A DNA stretch of 64,000 nt from Holophagales bacterium UBA5704 (lineage in GTDB: Bacteria; Acidobacteriota; Thermoanaerobaculia; Multivoradales; UBA5704), in the NCBI GenBank assembly GCA_002420005.1, contig DIHE01000174.1:1-64000 (forward strand). Reading direction: 5' to 3'. Positions 26,099 to 33,077 of this stretch are shown here, piece by piece (positions within the stretch are counted from its first letter, which is position 1; each line of letters begins with the position of its first letter). The notes beneath the pieces were generated by a model. That model saw nothing but the letters and a program-made list of their open reading frames with translations, made no database searches and had not been told where the DNA came from. The position numbers and the translations under genes were made by a program.

Positions 26099-28165
26099 AT
26101 GGCGATCTCCCGGACTACGCAGAACCATCTGGCCAAAGGTGACTTTTCGGCGCTCGAAGGCGAGTGGCTGGCCAACCTCGAGCAAGAGCCTCTCGACCTC
26201 GACTACTTCGTCGGTGTGGCGCGCGCCCTGTCCGGCAATTCCGAGGACGCGCGGGCGCGCAATCTCCTCGAGCTGCTCGACGAGCAGCTGCGCGAGAAAG
26301 GCGCCTGGGCGGCCCGCCTGAAGCTCCTCCAGCGCGCCGGCCACCTCCTCCTGCCGCCCGACAAGATCCACCCCACACTCGTTGCGACCCTCGGCAAGCT
26401 CCATGGCAACCGTGCCACCTACAAGGGGCTCTTCGAAGCCGTCGGCCTGCACCGTGCCCCCCAGGACCTCCCCAAGACCTGGGAAAAGGTGGACCGCCTC
26501 GAAACCCTCCTCTCGTTCGACGTGGGGACGGTCGTGGCGATGGAAGGCAAAGGAGTCGGCCGGGTGGTCGACGCCAATCTCGGCCTGGAGAGCTTCAAGG
26601 TCGACTTCGAGCGCAACAAGGGCCTGATGGTCGGCTTCAAGGCCGCCCCGAAGCTGCTCCAGCCGCTCAAGCCGGACCATGTCCTGCGCCGCAAGATCGA
26701 GGCCCCGGAGGGGCTGCGTGCGCTCGCACCGCCCGACCTGCTGCGCGCCGTCCTCCAGAGCTACGACAAGCCGCTCACCGCGGGCGAGATCCGCGACGTC
26801 CTGCACGGCCTGGTGACCGAGGCGGGCTGGACCTCCTGGTGGAACGCCGCCCGCAAGCACCAGCAGGTGGTCTCCTCGGGCGGCGGAGCGCGGCAGACCT
26901 ACCGCTGGGCGGATACCGACGCCGACGCCCTCGATTCGGTCTGGAAGGCGTTCCAGAAGGCCGACCCGCGCGGCAAGATGGACCGGCTGCGCAAAGAAGG
27001 CCCGCGCGACCGCGCCCTGCGCGACCGCATGGCGGACGAGCTGGTCCGGGTGGCGGAGGCCGCCGCGGACAACGATCCCGGCCTCGCCTTCGAGATCTGG
27101 TTCGCGCTGGAACGCACCGGCGGTGCACCCGAGGACGTGGACTGGACCCCCGACGACCTGCTCGCCCATCAGCCGCTGCGCGTCTTCACCGGGATCGACG
27201 ACCGCCTGCTGCGCGAGCGCGCCTATGTGATGACCCGCGAGCGCCGCGACGACTGGCCGAACCTGTTCCGTGAGGCGATCGCCCGCGAGCCCGACCCGCG
27301 CGCCATCGAGGTGCTCGCCGACGGGCTGGCCCAGGGAGCCCCCAAAGAGCTCGAACGCCTGCTCGACAACCTGCTCGCCCAGCCCCACCGCATGCCGGCC
27401 GCCTTCGTCTGGCTCGCCGAGCGCGCCGCGGTCGACGAGGCGATCCGGGCGCGCAATCCGCTGCGCCTGCTGCAGCAGATCCTGACCGCCTTGTCGCGCG
27501 ACGAGTTCGCCACCAACCGCCTGCGCCTCCTCGCGCTCGCCGAGTCAGGCGGCACCGTGCCGCGCCTGCTCGCCCATCTGACGGAAGACCAGGCCCAACA
27601 GGCCGAAGAAGCGGTTCAGCGCGCCGCCGCCCTGGAGCCGTTCCAGCGCGACCAGCTGATCAACGCCATCCACCTGCGCTTCCGCCTGCAACGCAAAGAG
27701 ACCGGCCCGGCGGCGCTCTACGCCCTGCACGAGTCGATCGACGCCAAGCGCAAGGAGCTGCAGCAGATCCTCTCGGTGGACATCCCGGCCAACCGCAAGG
27801 CCATCGAAGAGGCCCGGGCGCTCGGCGACCTGCGGGAGAACTTCGAGTACAAGTCGGCCCGCCAGCGCCACGAGTACCTGAACGCCCGCGCCGCCGCCCT
27901 GAACGGCGAGCTCAACCGCGCCCGCCCCATCGACACAGCCGGCATGGAGACCTCCGAGGTGCGCATCGGCAGCCGCGTCCACCTCACCGGCGGCGGCCAG
28001 ACGCGCGCCATCACCATCCTCGGTCCCTGGGAGAGCCAGCCCGAAGAGGACATCATCTCCTACGAGTCGGACCTGGCGAAGGAGATCCTGGGCAAGGCCG
28101 TGGGCTCGACGCTCACCACGGCCGGCGAGACCTGGACGATCCAGCGGATCGAGCCGCACCGGTAG
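26099..28165 (+). CDS. GreA-family transcription factor fused to a large N-terminal region
   Basis: The protein has 688 residues from ATG 26099; an in-frame ATG at 26057 with GAGGGA upstream is an alternative. The last 150 residues are a GreA module: an N-terminal coiled coil with GDLRENFEYKSARQ, which keeps the D and E that GreA (GDLSENAEY) uses to bind the catalytic magnesium in RNA polymerase, then the FKBP-like domain (VRIGSRVHLTGGGQ, ISYESDLAKEILGKAVGSTL). The preceding 540 residues contain a beta-rich patch (GTVVAMEGKGVGRVVDANLG, about 140-190) and helical repeats. Large GreA fusions are known from spirochetes and some other phyla. Transcript cleavage activity is likely; the N-terminal role is unknown. 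Confidence 0.85.
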   Translation: MAISRTTQNHLAKGDFSALEGEWLANLEQEPLDLDYFVGVARALSGNSEDARARNLLELLDEQLREKGAWAARLKLLQRAGHLLLPPDKIHPTLVATLGKLHGNRATYKGLFEAVGLHRAPQDLPKTWEKVDRLETLLSFDVGTVVAMEGKGVGRVVDANLGLESFKVDFERNKGLMVGFKAAPKLLQPLKPDHVLRRKIEAPEGLRALAPPDLLRAVLQSYDKPLTAGEIRDVLHGLVTEAGWTSWWNAARKHQQVVSSGGGARQTYRWADTDADALDSVWKAFQKADPRGKMDRLRKEGPRDRALRDRMADELVRVAEAAADNDPGLAFEIWFALERTGGAPEDVDWTPDDLLAHQPLRVFTGIDDRLLRERAYVMTRERRDDWPNLFREAIAREPDPRAIEVLADGLAQGAPKELERLLDNLLAQPHRMPAAFVWLAERAAVDEAIRARNPLRLLQQILTALSRDEFATNRLRLLALAESGGTVPRLLAHLTEDQAQQAEEAVQRAAALEPFQRDQLINAIHLRFRLQRKETGPAALYALHESIDAKRKELQQILSVDIPANRKAIEEARALGDLRENFEYKSARQRHEYLNARAAALNGELNRARPIDTAGMETSEVRIGSRVHLTGGGQTRAITILGPWESQPEEDIISYESDLAKEILGKAVGSTLTTAGETWTIQRIEPHR

Positions 28166-28183
28166 GGGGGACCTCCCCCCTAC
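28162..28183. terminator. Hairpin containing both convergent stop codons
   Basis: GTAGGGGGG (28162-28170) pairs perfectly with CCCCCCTAC (28175-28183) around ACCT. The TAG of the greA fusion and the TAG of the anti-sigma gene are both within the stem. No T-run on either side. Confidence 0.5.
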
Positions 28184-28836
28184 CCCTTCGACAGCTCGAC
28201 CGTGCCGAGCCGGTAGCGCATCACCACCCGCGAGCCGTCGGTCAAGAGCAGCATCAGGTCGGCGTGACGGCTGATCATGGCCTGCCCCTCGGGGCTTGCC
28301 AGCATGACGCGCGCGTCGGGCTGGCGCCACTCCAGACCCTTCTGCACCCAGCGGTCCCCCGACCAGACGAACTCGCGGCCGGCGACCTCGCTGGTGGTCT
28401 CCGGCAAGCCGAGAGGCGTTTCGCCGAAGGTCGTGCTCACCTTGAGGACATTCGCCCCGTGGTGCGGCGGCGGGACCGGCGGCACACTCTGCCAGAGGAG
28501 AAACCCGGCCACCATGACCGTCCCGAGCCCCATCGCCGTGGCGGCGCGAACCGAAGGGTCGAAGACCAGAGAGCGAAAGAAGTCGCGGACGCGGCGCTCG
28601 AGCGTCCGCACCTCGCCGTGGGCCACCACCTGCGCCTTCACCTGATACGCCAGGTCCCTCGGCGGCGTGGCGCGCTCCATCTGCCGGATCTCCACCACCA
28701 GCCGGCGCATCGAGCTCAAGCGGGAACGGCAGTACGGGCAGGCCTCCAGATGGAGCTCCAGCTCCCGCATTTCGGCGTGCCCGATCTCCGCGTCCACGAA
28801 GGACGAGAGCTGCTCGGTAGAAAGATGACGCTTCAT
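28180..28836 (-). CDS. Zinc-finger anti-sigma factor, membrane-anchored
   Basis: The 218-residue protein starts with an N-terminal ZAS domain: HLSTEQLSSFVDAEIG, then HLEACPYC (H-x3-C-x2-C) near residues 29-36, the zinc site that grips ECF sigma factors. One membrane helix lies at about 97-115 (AATAMGLGTVMVAGFLLW), putting the C-terminal 100 residues outside the cytoplasm, where a Pro/His segment and beta strands may sense stress. The start overlaps the sigma stop by 4 bases (ATGA), the usual sigma/anti-sigma coupling. Release is expected by regulated proteolysis, but no site protease gene is nearby. Confidence 0.9.
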   Translation of the reverse strand: MKRHLSTEQLSSFVDAEIGHAEMRELELHLEACPYCRSRLSSMRRLVVEIRQMERATPPRDLAYQVKAQVVAHGEVRTLERRVRDFFRSLVFDPSVRAATAMGLGTVMVAGFLLWQSVPPVPPPHHGANVLKVSTTFGETPLGLPETTSEVAGREFVWSGDRWVQKGLEWRQPDARVMLASPEGQAMISRHADLMLLLTDGSRVVMRYRLGTVELSKG

Positions 28837-29420
28837 GATCTGATCTCCAAGAGAGCCCGGAGCTGGTCCCGGCCGCGCGCAATGCGCGATCGCACCGTTC
28901 CGATCCGGACTCCCAGAACTTCGGCGATTTCCTCGTAGGAGAGGCCTTCGATGTCCCGCAACACCACGGCTTCGCGAAAAGCCGACGGCAGCCTGGCCAG
29001 CCCCTCCGCCACGCGACGCCCTTCATCCGCCGCCACCGCCAACTCTTCCGGTCCACGCGACGGATCCGCGTAAGTCACCTCCCCCTCCCCGGGGTCGTCC
29101 CCCAGCGGCTGGGTCAACGGCCGCCAGCGCGACAACCGGTCCCGGCAGTGGTTGATCGCAATCCGGAAGATCCAGGTCTTGAGCGTTGACCGCCCCCCGA
29201 AGCTCCCGAGATGCCGGTAGACCCGGAGGAAGATCTCCTGTGTCAGATCGGCCGCCTCTTCGTAGTTTCCGGAGAGACGGAACGCCAGATTGTAGACCAT
29301 TTCCTCGAACCGCGCGTAGACCTCGTTGAACGCCTGGGTATCTCCGCAGCGGTGTCGTTCGGCCAGCTCGACGTCCACGTCGAGGGAATGGATGAGTGTG
29401 GAAACCGTGGCTACCCCCAC
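28833..29420 (-). CDS. ECF sigma factor (RpoE-like)
   Basis: The protein has 195 residues from GTG 29420, supported by GGGAGGATC upstream; the frame extends to 29498 but with a worse start. Region 2: FNEVYARFEEMVYNLAFRLSGNYEEAADLTQEIFLRVY and TLKTWIFRIAINHCRDRL, the latter contacting the -10. Region 4: LPSAFREAVVLRDIEGLSYEEIAEVLGVRIGTVRSRIARGR. The partner anti-sigma follows with overlap. A GGAACTT/TCTAA promoter of the sigmaE type lies just upstream, so autoregulation is predicted. The amidase gene upstream has its own sigma70-like promoter. Confidence 0.94.
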   Translation of the reverse strand: MGVATVSTLIHSLDVDVELAERHRCGDTQAFNEVYARFEEMVYNLAFRLSGNYEEAADLTQEIFLRVYRHLGSFGGRSTLKTWIFRIAINHCRDRLSRWRPLTQPLGDDPGEGEVTYADPSRGPEELAVAADEGRRVAEGLARLPSAFREAVVLRDIEGLSYEEIAEVLGVRIGTVRSRIARGRDQLRALLEIRS

Positions 29421-29461
29421 CGGATCCTCCCAGGGCGTCCCAGATCCGCCCTTTGCTCCTT

Positions 29462-29490
29462 TAGACGGAGGGACGCGCGCAGAAGTTCCC
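29462..29490 (-). promoter_or_regulatory. ECF-type autoregulatory promoter of the sigma factor gene
   Basis: On the minus strand: GGAACTT, 17 bases, TCTAA. This closely matches the sigmaE group consensus (GGAACTT about 16 TCnAA). It would give a leader of about 35 bases before the GTG at 29420. Confidence 0.65.
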
Positions 29491-29514
29491 GACCCCAAAG
29501 TTGTCCCGATTCTC

Positions 29515-29529
29515 CTCTCCCGGGAGAGG
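29515..29529. terminator. Short hairpin between amidase and sigma factor genes
   Basis: CCTCTC (29515-29520) and GAGAGG (29524-29529) with a 3-base loop, just beyond the amidase stop; no T-run. It may attenuate read-through into the sigma gene. Confidence 0.35.
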
Positions 29530-29534
29530 GAGCA

Positions 29535-31337
29535 CTATTTCGCCGTTCTGGTGCTCTGCGGTCCCGTGGCCCCGGTGCCCCCATAGTAGGCGAGAAGGCC
29601 CTCGACGACGGCTTCGGCCACCTTCTGGCGCCAGGCCCGGGTCTGAACCAGCTTGCGGTCCTGCTCGTTGGCCAGGTTGCAGACTTCGAGCAGAATCTTG
29701 GCCGGTACCGCATTGTAGCGGAGAACGGCCGGGACCCACGTGCCATTGTTGCGGATGATCTTGTCGCGCACCGGCTTGAAGGGGTGGACCAGCAGGCCGC
29801 CGCTGCTGAACGCGGCGATGATCTCCTTCGCCAGCTCGCGGGAGAGACCCTCGCTCTCCACTCTCTGAGCGCGCGAGAAGCTCACGCTCGGCTGCTCCTG
29901 CACTTCCTTGCGCGAAGCGTACACCCCGCCGGCCTTGCCGAAGCTCCCCGCCACCAGGTCCGCCGCCGGGAGATAGGCCATGGCCCCGCGCAGCGAAGGG
30001 TGGAGCGAGTCGGCATGGATCGACAGGAAGACCACCTTCTGCGGGTCCCCGTGGCTCGCGGTCGCCCGCCGGAAGACGCTGTTGGCGAGGTACCAGCGCA
30101 GGTTGACACCCACCCGGGGGTCCTCGATGGGATACGGAGGATTGGTGAGCACCGCATGGCCGCGCGAGAACGGCAGGACGTCCGAGTCCTGGATGCGCCA
30201 GGCGGCGCCGTCGCGGGTGGTGAGCACCACCTCGGCGGCCGTCTGGGCTTCGAGCAGCCGCTTGGCGCGCAAGGCGATGTCGTAGACGAGAGTGCTCTCC
30301 CAGACGCCGGACAGGGTCGCCCCGGAATCCTGTCCGCCATGCCCGGCGTCGAGAATGATGGTGATCCCTTCGAGCCCCTTCGCCTTCACCTGGTTGCTGA
30401 ACTGGGTGCTGGCGCGCAGGCCCGCCTCGTACTCCAGGCGCTTGGGATGCCCGGCGGGGAGGAACTCGGGCAAGAGCTGGTCGAACGGGATGCGGATGCG
30501 GTGGCCGACCACGATGTCGGTGACGTCCGGAATCCCGTTGAGCTTGGCCAGCTCGGCGGCGAAGGCGTTCACGTCGTTCGCATAGACGCGGCCGGTGAAG
30601 CGCACCACGACGCTGGAGTAGAGCGCCTCTCCCGGCCGCAGCCGGTAGACCGCGTACTCGCCGGTGGCATCCTTCACGTAGTCAAGGTGGTAGGGCGTCT
30701 CCGACGCCGGCAGAAGGGCGCGGAAAGCCGGCAGCAGCAGCTCGGACGGGATCACCACCACCGCACCGCGCGGCACCTCGTCCTCCAGAAACTCGTTGTA
30801 CTCGCGGATGGCCCGGAAATTCTCTCCATTGCCGGTGAACCAGAGGGCGATCTGCCAGATGCTCTCGCGCTGCAGCAAGCCCACGCCCCGCACCTCGTGC
30901 CGCCAACCGTCGGCCTGCCCCTTGTCGGAAGGGAACACGGCCCGCAGCACGCGGACCTGCCAAGCTTTCGACAGGAGATCGAAGGGGACGCGGTAGCGCA
31001 CTCCGGCATGCAGCTCCTTCGCGCCGCCATTGGCCGCCATCACCTGCGTCACCCACTTGTCCTCGCCACACAGCCGGCGGGTGAAGGCATACAGCCCCTC
31101 CCCCTTCTGCGGCACGGCCTCGACGAACAAGCCGTCCTCGGACAGGGCGACGACCACACCGTCGCCCAGGGACGAGCGCACCGTGCGCACCGCCGTCACA
31201 TCGGAAGCGGTCCCCCTGGCCGGAGCGGCGGCAAGCGGAGCACCGAGCACAAGGGCGAGCAACGCCGCGCAGCCGACCCTCCGCCCGAGCCGGGCGCGAG
31301 AGGTGATCTTCCTTTTTTGATCGTGGTTTGGTGCCAT
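29535..31337 (-). CDS. N-acetylmuramoyl-L-alanine amidase (Amidase_3), exported
   Basis: The protein has 600 residues from ATG 31337. The N-terminus has basic residues then a hydrophobic stretch ending LAAAPARG, a signal peptide. Residues about 60-340 contain two LysM-like regions (segments such as YAFTRRLCGEDKWVTQVMAANGG and WQIALWFTGNGENF), which may bind peptidoglycan. The C-terminal Amidase_3 domain has the zinc ligands DAGHGG, WESTLVYDI and SIHAD and the catalytic Glu in LLEVCNL. It cleaves the stem peptide from the glycan strand. A sigma70-like promoter lies 15 bases upstream of the ATG, and a triple palindrome about 150 bases upstream. Confidence 0.9.
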   Translation of the reverse strand: MAPNHDQKRKITSRARLGRRVGCAALLALVLGAPLAAAPARGTASDVTAVRTVRSSLGDGVVVALSEDGLFVEAVPQKGEGLYAFTRRLCGEDKWVTQVMAANGGAKELHAGVRYRVPFDLLSKAWQVRVLRAVFPSDKGQADGWRHEVRGVGLLQRESIWQIALWFTGNGENFRAIREYNEFLEDEVPRGAVVVIPSELLLPAFRALLPASETPYHLDYVKDATGEYAVYRLRPGEALYSSVVVRFTGRVYANDVNAFAAELAKLNGIPDVTDIVVGHRIRIPFDQLLPEFLPAGHPKRLEYEAGLRASTQFSNQVKAKGLEGITIILDAGHGGQDSGATLSGVWESTLVYDIALRAKRLLEAQTAAEVVLTTRDGAAWRIQDSDVLPFSRGHAVLTNPPYPIEDPRVGVNLRWYLANSVFRRATASHGDPQKVVFLSIHADSLHPSLRGAMAYLPAADLVAGSFGKAGGVYASRKEVQEQPSVSFSRAQRVESEGLSRELAKEIIAAFSSGGLLVHPFKPVRDKIIRNNGTWVPAVLRYNAVPAKILLEVCNLANEQDRKLVQTRAWRQKVAEAVVEGLLAYYGGTGATGPQSTRTAK

Positions 31338-31351
31338 GGCCTTGAAGTGAA

Positions 31352-31380
31352 AGTTTAGCCGCGGCGGGGGGCGGTGGCAA
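31352..31380 (-). promoter_or_regulatory. Predicted promoter of the amidase gene
   Basis: Minus strand: TTGCCA, 17 bases, TAAACT. The -10 ends 14 bases before the ATG, so the leader would be very short (about 8 bases); the ribosome site is weak. Confidence 0.6.
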
Positions 31381-31485
31381 GGGAGCATTCAGCACATCGG
31401 CGTCCGGCCGGAGGTTCACGTGCGGGTTGCCCACCTCGCGGACGCCCGGCACCTTTCCCCTCACCCGGGGCACCCGGTTGACGAA

Positions 31486-31528
31486 GAACATTATGCAGGC
31501 CAGCATAATGCTGGAGCGCATAATGTTC
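31486..31528. repeat. Triple CATTATGC palindrome (operator or cruciform element)
   Basis: An AT-rich island in GC-rich surroundings. GAACATTATGC (31486-31496) is the exact inverse of GCATAATGTTC (31518-31528). Between them lies a 15-base palindrome, CCAGCATAATGCTGG (31500-31514). CATTATGC therefore occurs three times at 14-15 base spacing. It lies after the DUF4403-like stop and about 105 bases upstream of the amidase -35. Confidence 0.75.
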
Positions 31529-31550
31529 AGGGGGAGTTTCCGCCGGCGCT

Positions 31551-32963
31551 CTACGGCCCGCCGGACCAGATCAGCGGTGTGCTCGTGCCGGTGATGCGGC
31601 AGCGGACCCAGAGGTAGCCGTCGGCGACCACCAGCTCGGTGACGGTGGCGGCGTCGAGCCGGATCTCTCCTTGAAAACCCGCCGGCAGGCGCAGGCTGCC
31701 CAGGGCCTCCTGGGCTTTCAAATCGGCCTCGCGCAGGGTGGCAGCCACGTCGAAGCGCGTCTCTTTCTCCAGGGCGGCGAGGACGTCGTCGCGCAACAGC
31801 CAATCCGCCACCTTGAGCAGCCGGCTGCGCGTCGCCAGATCGTAGTCGAGACCGGCGAGGCGCAGGACCTTCTCCTGCGCATCGAACACCGGGGTGCCGC
31901 GCAGGAAAAGGCGGCCCTCGGCGCCGCGGGTCTTCACGTCGAGCGCCACCAGGAGGCGGTCGCCGAGCACCCGCAGGCTGGTTCCGGTGATGGTCATCCC
32001 AGCACCGCCCACGCGCGGCTTCTTCCCTTGGAGGCGCCGGGCGGCGAGCCGCGCCAAGTCCTCCTCCGTGGCGACCACCGGTACGTCGATCTCGATCCGT
32101 CCCGCGGGCTCGTCGAGCACGCCCGGTGGCGGCAGGGGGACCGGCGGAGGCGGTGGCTCCTCGCCGCGGGGAAAGCCGAGATGGACCGGCCCGGCGACGG
32201 CGAAGCCGGTGCGCACCCGGTCTCCTTCGGCTCGCAGCGGCGCCACCCGCACCTCCTCCGGCCGGAAACGCAGCCGGAGCCCGTCACCCACCTCCTGGGA
32301 GACGTGCAGGGCCTGCCAGGCCGCGGACGCCCGCTCGCGCAGCTTCCAGCCCGCCACCGCCCTCTCCGCGGCGCGGCGGAACTCCCGTTCGAGCAGCGGA
32401 TCGATCTCCTCCTGCACCAGGCCGCGCAGGCTGACCGTCACGATCTTGAAAATCCTCACCTCCGCCCGGCTCAGGTCGAGGCGCGCATGGGTTTCGAGCG
32501 CGAGATGCCAGTCCGGCGCGAGGTCCGGCTTCACCGAGCCGGTCACCACGCCGGAGAAATCGATCGATTCGCGCACCGGCAGGCCGAGCGGCCGCAGCCG
32601 GCCGGAAAATGTGAGGCGCCCCTCCACCGGAAAGCGGAAGACGAAGCGGTCGGCCGAGAAGCCTGCGCTGATCCCGCCCCGGGTGGCGAGCAGCCGCCAC
32701 GCTTCCCCGTCGAGGAGCGGTGCGTACTCCTCCGTGGCCCGCTCCTCGATCTGCCGCGGCATCCCCGCCTCCGCCTGCGCGCGCAGCTCCGCCAGCGGCA
32801 CGTCCACCGGCACGAAGAAGGACGCCCGCCCGCCATCGTCGGGCAGCACGCGGGTCCCGGCCGGCGGCGGCGGTGGATCGAGGAAGACCGGCCGGGGGGC
32901 GGGAACGCAGGCGGCGAGGGCCAGGGGAAGAAGAGCTGCAAGGCAGCGCCTGAAGATCGACAT
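31551..32963 (-). CDS. DUF4403-like lipoprotein
   Basis: The protein has 470 residues from ATG 32963. A lipoprotein signal (LPLALAAC, Cys at about residue 19) is followed by a Pro-rich tether. The body is beta-rich with amphipathic repeats, holding two internally similar halves beginning SFFVPVDVPLAELRAQAE and IEIDVPVVATEEDLARLAA, each followed by helices. This is the layout of DUF4403 proteins, which resemble the lipid-binding TULIP/BPI fold. A role in carrying envelope lipids is plausible but unproven. The open frame continues to 35717 antisense to the propeller gene; that extension is not a gene. A TACACT hexamer ends 10 bases before the ATG. Confidence 0.78.
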   Translation of the reverse strand: MSIFRRCLAALLPLALAACVPAPRPVFLDPPPPPAGTRVLPDDGGRASFFVPVDVPLAELRAQAEAGMPRQIEERATEEYAPLLDGEAWRLLATRGGISAGFSADRFVFRFPVEGRLTFSGRLRPLGLPVRESIDFSGVVTGSVKPDLAPDWHLALETHARLDLSRAEVRIFKIVTVSLRGLVQEEIDPLLEREFRRAAERAVAGWKLRERASAAWQALHVSQEVGDGLRLRFRPEEVRVAPLRAEGDRVRTGFAVAGPVHLGFPRGEEPPPPPVPLPPPGVLDEPAGRIEIDVPVVATEEDLARLAARRLQGKKPRVGGAGMTITGTSLRVLGDRLLVALDVKTRGAEGRLFLRGTPVFDAQEKVLRLAGLDYDLATRSRLLKVADWLLRDDVLAALEKETRFDVAATLREADLKAQEALGSLRLPAGFQGEIRLDAATVTELVVADGYLWVRCRITGTSTPLIWSGGP

Positions 32964-32973
32964 GGACCCCGGT

Positions 32974-32979
32974 AGTGTA
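32974..32979 (-). promoter_or_regulatory. -10-like TACACT ten bases before the DUF4403-like gene
   Basis: Minus-strand TACACT, ten bases, ATG. No good ribosome site and no clear -35. Candidate near-leaderless promoter. Confidence 0.35.
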
Positions 32980-33077
32980 GCGTCTCCGCACCGGAATCTG
33001 GACAACCGGGAGCCCGCGCCGCTTCCTCGGTGTACACTTCCCACGGACATCCCCGAGCGAGGAGAAGAGGAGGCGTG

